64,000 nt of DNA from Maribacter sp. PR1 (GTDB taxonomy: Bacteria > Bacteroidota > Bacteroidia > Flavobacteriales > Flavobacteriaceae). The DNA is taken from the NCBI RefSeq assembly GCF_028464145.1, contig NZ_JAQPCG010000002.1, positions 558,001-622,000 on the forward strand. The letters are read 5' to 3'. Of this stretch, positions 1 through 9,443 are shown piece by piece. Within the stretch, counting starts at the first letter, position 1. Every line of letters begins with the position of its first letter. The notes beneath the pieces are model-generated. The model saw nothing but the letters and a program-made list of their open reading frames with translations. It had not been told where the DNA came from and searched no databases. Position numbers and translations under genes: made by a program.

Positions 1-384
1 GATGCAAGGAAGGGAGTGGCAATGTTTCAACAAGACTCTATAAACGTTCCCGTTTTAGGAATTGTAGAAAATATGGCCTACTTTACTCCTGCAGAACTTC
101 CAGATAACAAATATTATATTTTTGGAAAGGAAGGTGCTAAATACCTATCGGAAGATTTAAAGGTGCCCTTTTTAGGAGAAATTCCATTGGTACAAAGTAT
201 CAGGGAGGCAGGTGACGTTGGTAGACCGGCTGCTTTACAGACCGCCACACCCATAGAGGCTGCGTTTGAGGAACTCACAAAGAATGTGGTGCAACAAGTA
301 GTTAATAGAAATAAAAATATTCAGCCTACGGAGGCGATTAAGATAACAACAATGGCAGGCTGTTCTGCTGTTAAAAAGAAGTAG
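1..384 (+). CDS. apbC: Mrp/ApbC-family Fe-S carrier P-loop ATPase, C-terminal part
   Basis: Only the last 127 residues are present; the frame is open from base 1 and the upstream part is outside the window. Visible family marks are the ARKGVAMF strand at the very start, the VLGIVENMAYF segment and the PFLGEIP motif near residues 55-60, all typical of Mrp/Nbp35 ATPases that carry and transfer [4Fe-4S] clusters in the cytoplasm. The Walker A motif must lie upstream. An apparent GTG start at 16 lies inside the conserved ARKGVAMF strand and is not a real start. The gene is followed after 2 bases by a NifU-like scaffold gene, which supports a role in Fe-S assembly. Confidence 0.9.
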   Translation, partial: DARKGVAMFQQDSINVPVLGIVENMAYFTPAELPDNKYYIFGKEGAKYLSEDLKVPFLGEIPLVQSIREAGDVGRPAALQTATPIEAAFEELTKNVVQQVVNRNKNIQPTEAIKITTMAGCSAVKKK

Positions 385-386
385 TT

Positions 387-635
387 ATGACAACAATGAC
401 TTCGGACGATTTAAAAGAAAAAGTAGAAAAGGCATTGGATGAAATACGTCCCTTCCTCCAAAGTGATGGTGGAGATATTTCCCTTATTTCTATTGACAAT
501 GGCAACTCAGTCAAGGTAAGATTACATGGCGCTTGCGTAGGGTGTACCGTGAATCAGATGACCTTGAAGAGCGGGGTAGAAATGACCATTAAAAAATATG
601 CCCCTCAAATAGAAGAAGTTGTGAATGTTGAATAA
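387..635 (+). CDS. NifU-like C-terminal domain Fe-S scaffold protein
   Basis: An 82-residue protein made only of the NifU C-terminal domain. It shows the SDGGDI strand near residue 27 and the cluster-binding CVGC motif (CxxC) near residue 51, followed by the helix that includes MTLKSGVE. Such Nfu-type proteins hold a [4Fe-4S] cluster between two monomers and hand it to target enzymes in the cytoplasm. It starts 2 bases after the Mrp gene and is very likely co-transcribed with it. The length is normal for the stand-alone form in Bacteroidetes. Confidence 0.92.
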   Translation: MTTMTSDDLKEKVEKALDEIRPFLQSDGGDISLISIDNGNSVKVRLHGACVGCTVNQMTLKSGVEMTIKKYAPQIEEVVNVE

Positions 636-702
636 CAACCTGATTAAAATCATAATTTTTAAACTTTCCCAAGAGTAGTTTAGCCCGCTAATAGCGCTTT
701 AC

Positions 703-1761
703 ATGATTAAAACAGATATACTTATTATAGGGGCCGGACCAACAGGCCTCTTTGCAGTTTTTGAAGCAGGATTATTACAATTAAAATGCCACCTCATTGA
801 TGCCCTGCCCCAGGCAGGTGGACAGTGTTCAGAAATCTACCCCAAAAAACCTATCTATGATATCCCCGGATTTCCGGAAGTATTGGCAGGTGATTTAGTG
901 GATAATCTAATGGAGCAGATAAAACCTTTTCAACCGGGTTTTACCCTTGGGGAAAGGGCGGAAACCATTAAAAAATTGGGCGACGGTACCTTTGTGGTCA
1001 CTACCAACAAAGGAACAGAACATAATGCCCCAGTTGTGGCCATAGCCGGAGGACTGGGTAGTTTTGAGCCGAGAAAACCCTTACTACAAAATCTAGCGGA
1101 TTATGAGGATAAGGGAGTCGCCTACATGATAAAGGACCCGGAAATTTACCGCGATAAAAAAGTTGTCCTTGCAGGTGGTGGGGATTCTGCTTTGGACTGG
1201 AGTATTTTTTTAGCCGATGTGGCTTCAGAGGTTACTTTGGTACATAGAAGAAATGAGTTTAGAGGAGCATTGGATTCCGTAGAAAAAGTACAGCAACTAA
1301 AGAACGAGGGTAAGATTAATTTAGTTACCCCAGGTGAAATTGTAGGTTTAAAGGGTGAGGGCAAATTGGAATCCGTAACAATCCGGAAGACCTCCAACGC
1401 TGCAGAGGATATCCATTTAAAAGTCGATGAATTCATTCCTCTTTTTGGACTTTCACCAAAACTTGGACCTATTGCGGATTGGGACTTGGAAATTGAAAAA
1501 AACGCCATTAAGGTAGATACCTTTGATTATCAAACCAATATTCCTGGGGTATATGCCATAGGTGATGTTAATACCTATCCTGGTAAATTAAAATTGATTT
1601 TATGTGGTTTTCATGAGGCTACGCTTATGTGTCAAAGTGCTTATCAAAGAATTTTTCCAGATAAAAAATATGTAATGAAGTATACCACCGTTGGTGGCAT
1701 AAGTGGTTTTGATGGTTCCAAAAAAGAAGCACCCAAAGCCGTGGTAAAAGCGATTGATTAG
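703..1761 (+). CDS. Ferredoxin--NADP reductase, thioredoxin-reductase-like type
   Basis: A 352-residue FAD/NAD(P)H oxidoreductase. The FAD-binding Rossmann motif GAGPTG is at residues 10-15, a second nucleotide motif GGGDSALDW is near residue 157, and the C-terminal YAIGDV motif that contacts FAD is near residue 285. The CxxC redox motif of thioredoxin reductase is absent from the middle domain, as expected for the YumC/type 2 ferredoxin-NADP reductases. A 2Fe-2S ferredoxin gene follows 2 bases later, so the two probably form an electron-transfer couple, perhaps feeding the Fe-S assembly genes just upstream. The ATG start gives the nucleotide fold close to the N-terminus, as usual. Confidence 0.88.
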   Translation: MIKTDILIIGAGPTGLFAVFEAGLLQLKCHLIDALPQAGGQCSEIYPKKPIYDIPGFPEVLAGDLVDNLMEQIKPFQPGFTLGERAETIKKLGDGTFVVTTNKGTEHNAPVVAIAGGLGSFEPRKPLLQNLADYEDKGVAYMIKDPEIYRDKKVVLAGGGDSALDWSIFLADVASEVTLVHRRNEFRGALDSVEKVQQLKNEGKINLVTPGEIVGLKGEGKLESVTIRKTSNAAEDIHLKVDEFIPLFGLSPKLGPIADWDLEIEKNAIKVDTFDYQTNIPGVYAIGDVNTYPGKLKLILCGFHEATLMCQSAYQRIFPDKKYVMKYTTVGGISGFDGSKKEAPKAVVKAID

Positions 1762-1763
1762 AA

Positions 1764-2096
1764 ATGACCGATATAAAAATCAAAATAACCGACAGAGAAG
1801 GTGTATTGCACGAAATTGATGCACCAACTGATATGAACATGAACTTAATGGAAGTGGTTCGTTCTTATGAACTTGCCCCGGAAGGAACTATAGGCATATG
1901 TGGCGGTATGGCCATGTGTGCATCTTGCCAGTGCTATGTTATATCGGACCATGACCTGCCAGAGAAAAGCGATGACGAGGAAGCTATGCTATCCGAGGCT
2001 TTTAACGTTCGTGAGAATAGCCGTTTAGGTTGCCAACTACATATCAATGAAGATATGGACGGACTAGAAGTAGAACTTGCTCCAGAGGAACTTTAA
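1764..2096 (+). CDS. 2Fe-2S ferredoxin, adrenodoxin type
   Basis: A 110-residue ferredoxin. The cysteine pattern is that of vertebrate/bacterial adrenodoxin-type [2Fe-2S] proteins: CGGMAMCASC (C-x5-C-x2-C, residues about 46-55) and a fourth Cys in LGCQLH near residue 91. Likely electron donor or acceptor of the reductase encoded immediately upstream (2-base gap). Its TAA stop overlaps the stop of the convergent ABC exporter gene in a shared TTAA at 2093-2096. Confidence 0.9.
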   Translation: MTDIKIKITDREGVLHEIDAPTDMNMNLMEVVRSYELAPEGTIGICGGMAMCASCQCYVISDHDLPEKSDDEEAMLSEAFNVRENSRLGCQLHINEDMDGLEVELAPEEL

Positions 2097-3829
2097 ATCC
2101 TCGCTTGATAGGTAAATAAATTATAATATCTACCCTCGGTTGCAATTAGCTCATCATGCGTGCCTTGTTCTGCTATCCTTCCATTTTCAATAACGAGTAT
2201 TTGATTGGCTTTTCTAATGGTACTTAAGCGGTGGGCAATGACAAAAGTGGTCCTGCCTTCTGTCAAAGCACCCAAACTTTTTTGAATCAAGGATTCACTT
2301 TCCGTATCCAGATTGGAAGTGGCTTCGTCCAATATCAATATTTTCGGATTGGCCAATACGGCCCTTGCAATTGCGATACGTTGGCGTTGTCCACCAGATA
2401 GTTTTACGCCACGTTCCCCAATAAGGGTGTCTAACCCTTTTTCAAACCGATCCGTAAATTCGTTTACGTAAGCCGCTTCAACGGCGGCTCGTAGTTTTTC
2501 TTCACTGGCATTTGGTCTGGGGAAAAGAATGTTCTGCCTAATCGTACCCTCGAACAAGAATTCATCTTGTAACACTACACCTAAATTCTTGCGGTAGCTA
2601 TTGAGGTTGACTTTGGAAATATCCTTACCATCAATTGTAATTGTACCCGATTCAGGATTCAAAAATGTTGCTGCCAAACCGGCTATGGTACTTTTTCCCG
2701 ATCCAGAACTACCTACCAAAGCCACAACGGAACCCGACTTAACTTCAAAATTGATATTATGCAAAACCTCTTTATCCTCTTCATAGGCAAAGGAAACATC
2801 GTTGAAAACAATATCGCCCTTTATGTTTTCTAGAACTATAGTTCTGTTTTCCTCGTCAGATTCAGGAGTCTTGTTCATGAGCTCTTCCGTTCTATCCAAA
2901 CCGGCAAGGGCTTCAGTGAGTTGACTTCCAATATTGCTCATTTGTACGATAGGGGCAATCATTTGCGCCAAAAGAATGGTAAACATTATGAATTCACCTT
3001 CGGTCAATGTGCCCTCTATAATCTTATACCCTCCGTAACCCATAATTCCAGTCGTTGCAAGGCCGATTAGAAAAGTTGAAGAACTGGTCATAAATGCTGT
3101 GGTTACCAGACTTTTCTTAACATTTCTAAACAACTCGGCAACGCCATCCTCAAAAATAGCATGTTCCTGAGCCTCAGCATTGAACCCCTTAATAACGCGC
3201 ACTCCACCCAAGGTCTCCGTTAATCTTCCCGTTACATCGGCATTTATTTTACCTCTATTTCTGAAAATAGGACGAATTATCTTAAATGCCTTTAGGGCGA
3301 TAAATCCGAAAATTGCCAATGGCACCAAAGTAAAAAGCGTCATTCCAACACTAATCTTCAATAAGATTACCAAGGAAACAACGGCCGTTATAGTACCACC
3401 TATCAACTGTACTAGACCGGTTCCAATGAGATTTCTAACTCCTTCAACATCGGTCATGATACGTGAAACTAGAGCACCGGATTTAACATTATCAAAAAAA
3501 CGTATAGGTAACGAAAGCACTTTTTTCTGTACTTGGGCTCGCAGTTCCGAAATCATAAATTGGGCTTGGACACTTAAAATATAAGTAAGAAGGAACGAGG
3601 TTACGGATTGGACCAATATGGCTACAATAACCACAATGACCAAAATTTTAAGGGTTTCCAAATCTTTGTTCGGTAGAATATCGTCAAAAAGGGACTTAGA
3701 TGCGTAGGCAGGAACAAAACTAGCTGCCTTGCTAATAACAATAAGAACTAATCCAATAAAAACCAGGTTTCTCCTGGGCCAAATAATGGTTTTGAACGCG
3801 GTAAGTATACTGACTTTTTTTTCTGCCAT
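2093..3829 (-). CDS. ABC exporter, fused permease-ATPase (MsbA-like)
   Basis: A 578-residue half-transporter. The N-terminal ABC type-1 transmembrane domain spans about residues 20-310, followed by the nucleotide-binding domain with Walker A GSSGSGKST (about 373-381), signature LSGGQ (about 477) and Walker B ILILDEATS (about 497). Such homodimers export lipids, peptides or drugs across the inner membrane; the substrate cannot be read from sequence. An open frame continues 22 codons upstream to 3895, but the ATG at 3829 (MAEKKV...) puts the first helix at the usual distance and is preferred. It stands alone on this strand and is convergent with the ferredoxin gene. Confidence 0.9.
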   Translation of the reverse strand: MAEKKVSILTAFKTIIWPRRNLVFIGLVLIVISKAASFVPAYASKSLFDDILPNKDLETLKILVIVVIVAILVQSVTSFLLTYILSVQAQFMISELRAQVQKKVLSLPIRFFDNVKSGALVSRIMTDVEGVRNLIGTGLVQLIGGTITAVVSLVILLKISVGMTLFTLVPLAIFGFIALKAFKIIRPIFRNRGKINADVTGRLTETLGGVRVIKGFNAEAQEHAIFEDGVAELFRNVKKSLVTTAFMTSSSTFLIGLATTGIMGYGGYKIIEGTLTEGEFIMFTILLAQMIAPIVQMSNIGSQLTEALAGLDRTEELMNKTPESDEENRTIVLENIKGDIVFNDVSFAYEEDKEVLHNINFEVKSGSVVALVGSSGSGKSTIAGLAATFLNPESGTITIDGKDISKVNLNSYRKNLGVVLQDEFLFEGTIRQNILFPRPNASEEKLRAAVEAAYVNEFTDRFEKGLDTLIGERGVKLSGGQRQRIAIARAVLANPKILILDEATSNLDTESESLIQKSLGALTEGRTTFVIAHRLSTIRKANQILVIENGRIAEQGTHDELIATEGRYYNLFTYQARI

Positions 3830-3981
3830 ATTGCAAAAATACTTTTTTGTTAAATAGTGAGTGGGATAAAAAGTGGTTCTTATTCCTAAAGGCATAAAAT
3901 ATAATTGTAATACTAAAAATGAACCGTGGAAATATGAAACCGAGAACAGTTGTTATCTCAAAAATTCTTCGCTACGGAGCA

Positions 3982-4656
3982 TTAATCAATTACTCTCCCA
4001 TCTTCCATTTGTATTATCCGGTCGGTAAGTCTAGCAAAATCTTCGTCATGCGTTACAACCAATAGCGAGAGTCCCTCCTCGGTGCTAAGCCGCTTAAAAA
4101 TATTAAAGACGTTTTGAGAATTATGGCTATCGAGGTTTCCCGTTGGTTCATCTCCCATTAAAATTGTTGGATTGTTTATTAAAGCCCTGGCTATGGCCAC
4201 CCGTTGCTTTTCGCCTCCGGAAATGCGTGAAGCCCGTTGTTCCGCCAGATGATCTATATGAAGCATTTTTAACTTTTCATATGCGTCATGTTTAATTTCT
4301 TTTAGTGATTTCACGGCCAGTTTTTTAGCTGGTAGCATTACATTTTCAATAACACTAAATTCTGTTAGTAAATAATGAAATTGGAAAACGAACCCTATAT
4401 TTTTATTTCGAATGCGCGATAGTTCCTCGTGGGATTTTCCAGTAATCAAACGGTCATTTAAAAAGAGCTCCCCAGTATAATCGGTATCCATGGTTGAGAG
4501 AATGTAGAGCAAGGTAGACTTTCCACAACCGGACTTGCCCATGATAGAGGCAAATTCACCTTCTTTGATCCTGAATGATATGTCTTTTAGTACATGAAAA
4601 TCCTTTGGCTTATAGAAGTGTTTGTTAACGTTTTTAGTTTCGAGAACTAGCTTCAT
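3982..4656 (-). CDS. ABC transporter ATPase, LolD/MacB type
   Basis: A 224-residue ATPase with Walker A GKSGCGKST (residues 40-48), signature ISGGEKQR (about 146) and the MGDEPTGNLDS Walker B/D-loop region. This sequence style belongs to the ATPases of lipoprotein-release and macrolide-type mechanotransmission transporters. It follows the FtsX-like permease gene by 10 bases and the membrane-fusion lipoprotein gene lies first in the same operon, so together they form a MacAB-like tripartite exporter in which the permease and ATPase are separate chains. An outer-membrane TolC-like partner is not encoded here. Confidence 0.9.
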   Translation of the reverse strand: MKLVLETKNVNKHFYKPKDFHVLKDISFRIKEGEFASIMGKSGCGKSTLLYILSTMDTDYTGELFLNDRLITGKSHEELSRIRNKNIGFVFQFHYLLTEFSVIENVMLPAKKLAVKSLKEIKHDAYEKLKMLHIDHLAEQRASRISGGEKQRVAIARALINNPTILMGDEPTGNLDSHNSQNVFNIFKRLSTEEGLSLLVVTHDEDFARLTDRIIQMEDGRVID

Positions 4657-4666
4657 ATTTCAAGTT

Positions 4667-5929
4667 TCAAGTTCCCCGGATTATTCTGACCGGATCAATA
4701 TTTTTCGCCTTGTTTGCTGGTAGATAACCTGCGACAAATGTAGATAACAAAGCAAAGCCGATGCCAATTGCATAAAACAAAGGGCTATAGTTTATTGGAT
4801 AGGTTTTGATTGTGGGTAGCGCTTCCGTCACAAAGGGCGTATTGTCAATCAATACCGAAAGTCCAAACCCGACCAGCAATCCCAACAATCCACCCAAAAG
4901 GCCTATAATCATAGCTTGACTCATAAAAATCAAGGCCACATCTCGCCCAGAAAAACCGGTGGCCTTTAAAATGGCGATATCCTTCATTTTTTCATAGATA
5001 AGCATATTCAAAATATTGTAAATGCCGAATCCGGCTACAATCAATAGGGTTATGGAAACAGCGTAGGTTATAAGGTTCCTGATATTGGAACCGGTTTCAA
5101 ACTGTGCATTGGCTTCGTTTATATCGATGGCTTTAACATTGAATTGACTCTCCAATTGTCTTGCCATTTCAGGAGCCGCCTCTATATTGAACAGTCGCAT
5201 ATTAATATCTGTAATAAAATTTTCGGGTTGCCCTAAAATGCTTTGTGCTGTTTTTAGGTTAACATAGCTCTGCACATTGTCTATCTCCGCAAGCCCGCTT
5301 TGATAAATCCCTACTATCTTTAGCGGGAAAATGTCCCCTGCGACGGTGCTCACCTGCACGCGATCGCCTACCGAGAGTGACATCTTATCGGCTAATCCGG
5401 CGCCCAATAGGATTCCATTACTGTTGTTGCGTAATGCTTCTGGAGTTCCTTCTATGATGTAATCGTTAATATTTGAAAGTCGGGTTTCTTCTATTATATC
5501 CACACCAACGAGTATTCCGCCCAGTTCAATGGAACCCGATAGATAGAATATTTGAGCTTGTAACTGTGGGGTGGCCCCTTTAATTGCATTATTTGTTTTG
5601 AGATAATCTAGTATGGGTAGTGCGTTATGTATTTTTTCCTGACTTTTTTTAGGTTTTATAGAGTTGATTACGTTAAATGTGTCCTCAAAATCTGTATATA
5701 GGGAAATGGGCTGTTTTAACGAAGGTTCAATTTCATTATATAATCGAATGTGTGGTGTTCTGTTGAGGGTAAGTCCGTCAAGTAAGTCGTTGAGTCCGGT
5801 CATAAAGCCCGCCATGGTAATATAGGCGCCTATCCCAAAGGTGACCCCTAGAGTAGCGGTTACCGTACTTTTCATCTTGGTCAGCAGATGCGTTTTGGCA
5901 ATATTGAGTATAATGCTCCAATTGGTCAT
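4667..5929 (-). CDS. ABC transporter permease, FtsX/MacB-core family
   Basis: A 420-residue permease with the family layout: one transmembrane helix near residues 20-40, a large periplasmic domain of about 240 residues, then three C-terminal helices (about 285-310, 335-362 and 380-405). The cytoplasmic loop with DIAILKATGFSGRDV and the C-terminal NIDPVRIIRGT are hallmark FtsX-domain signatures. Its ATG overlaps the TGA of the upstream membrane-fusion gene (ATGA at 5926-5929), implying translational coupling. Export substrate unknown. Confidence 0.9.
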   Translation of the reverse strand: MTNWSIILNIAKTHLLTKMKSTVTATLGVTFGIGAYITMAGFMTGLNDLLDGLTLNRTPHIRLYNEIEPSLKQPISLYTDFEDTFNVINSIKPKKSQEKIHNALPILDYLKTNNAIKGATPQLQAQIFYLSGSIELGGILVGVDIIEETRLSNINDYIIEGTPEALRNNSNGILLGAGLADKMSLSVGDRVQVSTVAGDIFPLKIVGIYQSGLAEIDNVQSYVNLKTAQSILGQPENFITDINMRLFNIEAAPEMARQLESQFNVKAIDINEANAQFETGSNIRNLITYAVSITLLIVAGFGIYNILNMLIYEKMKDIAILKATGFSGRDVALIFMSQAMIIGLLGGLLGLLVGFGLSVLIDNTPFVTEALPTIKTYPINYSPLFYAIGIGFALLSTFVAGYLPANKAKNIDPVRIIRGT

Positions 5930-7008
5930 TCCTCAGGCTTTAATATTTGCGTACTTGCATCTATACCCTCTAAAATTTCGACTTTTTCTAGGTTTTGAAG
6001 ACCAATTTTAACGGTTACAAAGCCATCTTCCGTACGTACTTTATTCTCATTGATAAGATAGGACTTAGGAAGAGTAAGCACATCGTCCTTTTGTGCAATA
6101 AGGATGTTTCCCTCTCCAGCCAAGCCTGGGTAAAGGGTTATTGGAGGGGTTTTAAAAAGCGCCTCTACCTTAAAAGTCTGTGATCGCTCGTCCTTACGGG
6201 GATAAATTTTGTTGACCTTTGCTTCAAAAACTTCATTTTGGTAAGCATCCAAGGTAATCAGTACTTTTTGCCCTTTGGCAAGTTTTACGATATCGACCTC
6301 GTCGACCAGCATTTCAATGACGAATACATTATTACTGCCTATAGATGCCAATGGTTCCATTGTGGTCACGATTTCGCCAGGTTCCTTGAATAAGGCATAG
6401 ATTTTTCCATCGATTTTACTCGTAATGGTAAAGTCGGCCGTATTGGCCTTAGCGGTTTTGTAATTGTTTTGGGCCTGTTGCAATTGTGTAGAAAGCTCAT
6501 TTCTAGTCCGTTCATAGCGGTTTTTAAGTAGACGTAGGTTGTTCACTGCAAGTTCGTAAGCTAATTTTTTGTTTTCGAACTGTACTTTTGAACCAATGTT
6601 CTGTTCCCAAAGTTTCTTTTGACGAAAGTAATTGATGGAATCGTTTTTTAAGGTAAGTTCGGCCGATTGGATTTCATCTTCCAAGGCTGACAGTACGGCA
6701 GAACTGCCCTTGTAATTGTCCCTTGCCAACCTAAGATTTAATCGGGCATTATCGGCATTCAACTCAGGAGCTGTATTTGTAATCTGAAACAAGGGAGTAC
6801 CTTTTTGGACCCAATCGCCTTCCTCCACCAAAATCTCATCCAAAATTCCAGCAACTGCTGCATAAGCTTGATAAAGACTATCAGGTTGCACAGTGACTGA
6901 TGCATAGACAGATTCTGTCATAGCAGTTCTTTTTGGATATACTTTTTCCTCCTTATTCCCACAGGAATAGAGCATCGTAACAATCAATATTAAAATGCTC
7001 TTTTTCAA
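5926..7008 (-). CDS. HlyD/MacA-type periplasmic adaptor lipoprotein of an efflux system
   Basis: A 360-residue membrane-fusion protein with a lipoprotein signal (lipobox LYSC, Cys at residue 16). Biotinyl-lipoyl-like halves flank a helical hairpin: VEEGDWVQKGTPLF near residues 60-75, a coiled segment about 85-185, then the second half with GKIYALFKEPGEIV near 200, and beta-barrel strands behind it. It links the inner-membrane permease to an outer-membrane channel. The start is TTG: an in-frame TAA lies five codons upstream and the next ATG (residue 12) would destroy the signal peptide. First gene of the three-gene efflux operon. Confidence 0.88.
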   Translation of the reverse strand: MKKSILILIVTMLYSCGNKEEKVYPKRTAMTESVYASVTVQPDSLYQAYAAVAGILDEILVEEGDWVQKGTPLFQITNTAPELNADNARLNLRLARDNYKGSSAVLSALEDEIQSAELTLKNDSINYFRQKKLWEQNIGSKVQFENKKLAYELAVNNLRLLKNRYERTRNELSTQLQQAQNNYKTAKANTADFTITSKIDGKIYALFKEPGEIVTTMEPLASIGSNNVFVIEMLVDEVDIVKLAKGQKVLITLDAYQNEVFEAKVNKIYPRKDERSQTFKVEALFKTPPITLYPGLAGEGNILIAQKDDVLTLPKSYLINENKVRTEDGFVTVKIGLQNLEKVEILEGIDASTQILKPEE

Positions 7009-7065
7009 CTTACTTTGTTTTTAACTAGATTTCTTTTCAATAATTCCATGAACCTGGTTTCATTT

Positions 7066-7122
7066 TAATCATCTTATCCAAAACTAGATTATCCGATCTA
7101 TTTTTAAGATGATTATAATCAT
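7066..7122. promoter_or_regulatory. Inverted-repeat cluster between divergent efflux and acylase genes
   Basis: An 11-bp inverted repeat pairs 7066-7076 (TAATCATCTTA) with 7105-7115 (TAAGATGATTA). The right arm runs into a perfect 14-bp palindrome at 7109-7122 (ATGATTATAATCAT). A 9-bp direct repeat AACTAGATT also occurs at 7023-7031 and 7083-7091. Between the arms, 7079-7086 reads TAGTTTTG on the minus strand, matching the Bacteroidetes -7 element TAnnTTTG for the efflux operon; the palindrome falls where its -33 region would be. This looks like an operator, but no regulator gene is adjacent. Confidence 0.4.
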
Positions 7123-7252
7123 ATGAATTTAAACAATTTGCGAACGACGGCATGGGTTATTTATCTACTGCTTTATAAAAAGAGGGGTGTTGTTCCTAAA
7201 ATTGGTAAAAGCGGATACGTTTATGTACCTTCCAAGACGTAAAAGTTGATAT

Positions 7253-9433
7253 ATGAACAAAGTATTTTATCTGGTTATTTTTTGCTCCTTTCTGGCCTGT
7301 AATTCTCCTCGGAATAAGAATCAGGAAGTGGAGTCATGGGAGGCCCGAGCTTCTCAAATTGAAATCATAAGGGATGATTTTGGAGTTCCCCATATTTATG
7401 GAAAGACCGATGCAGATGCCGTTTTTGGATTGTTGTATGCTCAGTGTGAGGATGATTTCAACCGGGTGGAACAAAATTATATTTGGGCCACCGGACGTTT
7501 GGCGGAAATAGAAGGGGAGGAAGCCATTTATAGCGATTTAAGGGCAAATCTTTTTATGACCGAAGCCGAGGCGAAGGCCAATTATGAGCAAAGTCCCGAG
7601 TGGCTAAAAAAGCTTTGTGTTGCTTTTGCCGATGGTATCAATTATTATCTATACACACATCCAGAGGTACAACCAAAACTATTAACACGGTTTGAGCCTT
7701 GGATGCCCATGTATTTTAGTGAAGGAAGTATTGGAGGAGATATAGAAAGAATTTCTACCCGTAAAATAGAATCCTTTTACGAAAGTGGAATGGAACTTCC
7801 TGAAATGGAGTTGTTAAATACGAAGAAAAAGGAAGAAATGGCCGAACCACAGGGCTCCAATGGAATTGCGATATCCGGAAAGTTAACGCAATCGGGTAAT
7901 GCCATGCTTTTGATCAATCCGCATACCTCCTTTTATTTTAGGGGTGAAGTGCACGTAGTAAGCGAGGAAGGGTTAAATGCCTACGGTGCTGTAACTTGGG
8001 GCCAGTTTTTTGTGTATCAAGGGTTTAACGAGAAAACAGGATGGATGCATACCTCTACCTATACCGATGTTATGGATGAATTTAAGGAGACCATTATAAA
8101 GAATGATGGAAACCTCTTTTATCAATACGGGGAGGAATTACTACAGGTGGATTCAACAACTGTAACTCTAAAATACAAGACAGAAAGCGGAATTAAAGAA
8201 AAGACCTTTCCCATGTACAGAACCCATCACGGTCCTATAACCCATGCTGTGGATGGACAATGGACTGCCTCTGCCATGATGTGGGAACCGGTAAAGGCCT
8301 TGGAACAGTCCTTTGTAAGGACTAAAAAAGATGGCTATAAAGAGTTTAGGGAAATGATGGACATTAGGACAAATTCTAGTAATAATACCGTTTATGCGGA
8401 TGCCGAAGGAAATATTGCTTACTTTCATGGGAACTTTGTTCCGAAGCGTAATATAAGTTTTGATTATTCTCTTCCTGTAGATGGCAGTGATCCACAAACC
8501 GATTGGCAAGGTCTACATACGGTAGATGAAAATATTTTGGTCTTAAATCCCGAAAACGGTTGGATACAGAATTGTAATTCCACTCCCTACACTTCTGCAT
8601 TGGAATTCAGCCCTAAAAAAGAGGATTATCCATATTATATGTCTCGCGACGAAGAAAATTTTAGAGGTATTCATGCAATAGAACTTCTTACGGACAGGAA
8701 CAGTTACACCTTGGATAGTCTTATCCAATTGGCACACGACCCATACTTGCCAGCATTTGAGGCCTTAATTCCCGGTTTGATAAAGGAATACAATAAGCAT
8801 GAAGATAAAAACCCGAAACTTAGAGAACCAATTGAGCTGCTTGAAAAATGGGATTTTAAAACATCCAAGGAAGCTGTTGCAATGACCCTGGCCCATCATT
8901 ATGGCATGAGGTATTATAGAGAAGGAGATTCTCCGGCCGGAATGTCTGCAATGGAACGTATTCAGTTCTGGGGGAATGAGCCTGGGGAACAGCTCAAAAT
9001 TTTTGAAGATACTATTGACCAACTTGTCGAGGATTTTGGAACATGGGATATACCCTGGGGCGATATAAACCGATACCAACGTTTAAACGGCGATATCATA
9101 CAGACTTTCAAGGATAGTTTACCCAGTGTTGGTGTTGGCTTCGCTTCGGGAACTTGGGGAGCCCTGGCTGCCTATGGGGCGAGATATACTACACCCGGAG
9201 CAAAAAAAATATACGGTACAAGAGGAAATAGCTTTGTTGCTGCCGTTGAATTCGGGGAGAAGGTTAAGGCAAAAACAATTTTGGCCGGAGGACAAAGTGG
9301 CAATCCTTCTTCACCTCATTTTGATGACCAAATAGAAAAATATATTAATGTAGATTGGAAAGATGCTGCTTATTACCGAGAAGATGTTCTAAATAGGGGA
9401 GAGGAAAGTTACAACCCCGGAAAACGCAAATAA
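7253..9433 (+). CDS. Penicillin acylase family lipoprotein (Ntn hydrolase)
   Basis: A 726-residue N-terminal-nucleophile amidohydrolase, exported as a lipoprotein (lipobox FLAC, Cys 16). The alpha chain contains the DDFGVPHIYG strand near residue 40; autocatalytic cleavage would occur before Ser202 in the QGSNG motif, which becomes the nucleophile of the beta chain. The C-terminal half keeps typical strands such as GTRGNSFV and ILAGGQSGNP. The family cleaves amide bonds of beta-lactams, N-acyl-homoserine lactones or other acyl amides; the substrate cannot be told. It is divergent from the efflux operon and ends 10 bases before a convergent gene. Size is normal for the flavobacterial group. 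Confidence 0.9.
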   Translation: MNKVFYLVIFCSFLACNSPRNKNQEVESWEARASQIEIIRDDFGVPHIYGKTDADAVFGLLYAQCEDDFNRVEQNYIWATGRLAEIEGEEAIYSDLRANLFMTEAEAKANYEQSPEWLKKLCVAFADGINYYLYTHPEVQPKLLTRFEPWMPMYFSEGSIGGDIERISTRKIESFYESGMELPEMELLNTKKKEEMAEPQGSNGIAISGKLTQSGNAMLLINPHTSFYFRGEVHVVSEEGLNAYGAVTWGQFFVYQGFNEKTGWMHTSTYTDVMDEFKETIIKNDGNLFYQYGEELLQVDSTTVTLKYKTESGIKEKTFPMYRTHHGPITHAVDGQWTASAMMWEPVKALEQSFVRTKKDGYKEFREMMDIRTNSSNNTVYADAEGNIAYFHGNFVPKRNISFDYSLPVDGSDPQTDWQGLHTVDENILVLNPENGWIQNCNSTPYTSALEFSPKKEDYPYYMSRDEENFRGIHAIELLTDRNSYTLDSLIQLAHDPYLPAFEALIPGLIKEYNKHEDKNPKLREPIELLEKWDFKTSKEAVAMTLAHHYGMRYYREGDSPAGMSAMERIQFWGNEPGEQLKIFEDTIDQLVEDFGTWDIPWGDINRYQRLNGDIIQTFKDSLPSVGVGFASGTWGALAAYGARYTTPGAKKIYGTRGNSFVAAVEFGEKVKAKTILAGGQSGNPSSPHFDDQIEKYINVDWKDAAYYREDVLNRGEESYNPGKRK

Positions 9434-9443
9434 AAAGTATATA

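Noticed and set aside
3834-3841. Minus-strand TATTTTTG before the ABC exporter
   Set aside because: Ends 4 bases from the start codon and has no -33 TTG at the proper spacing.
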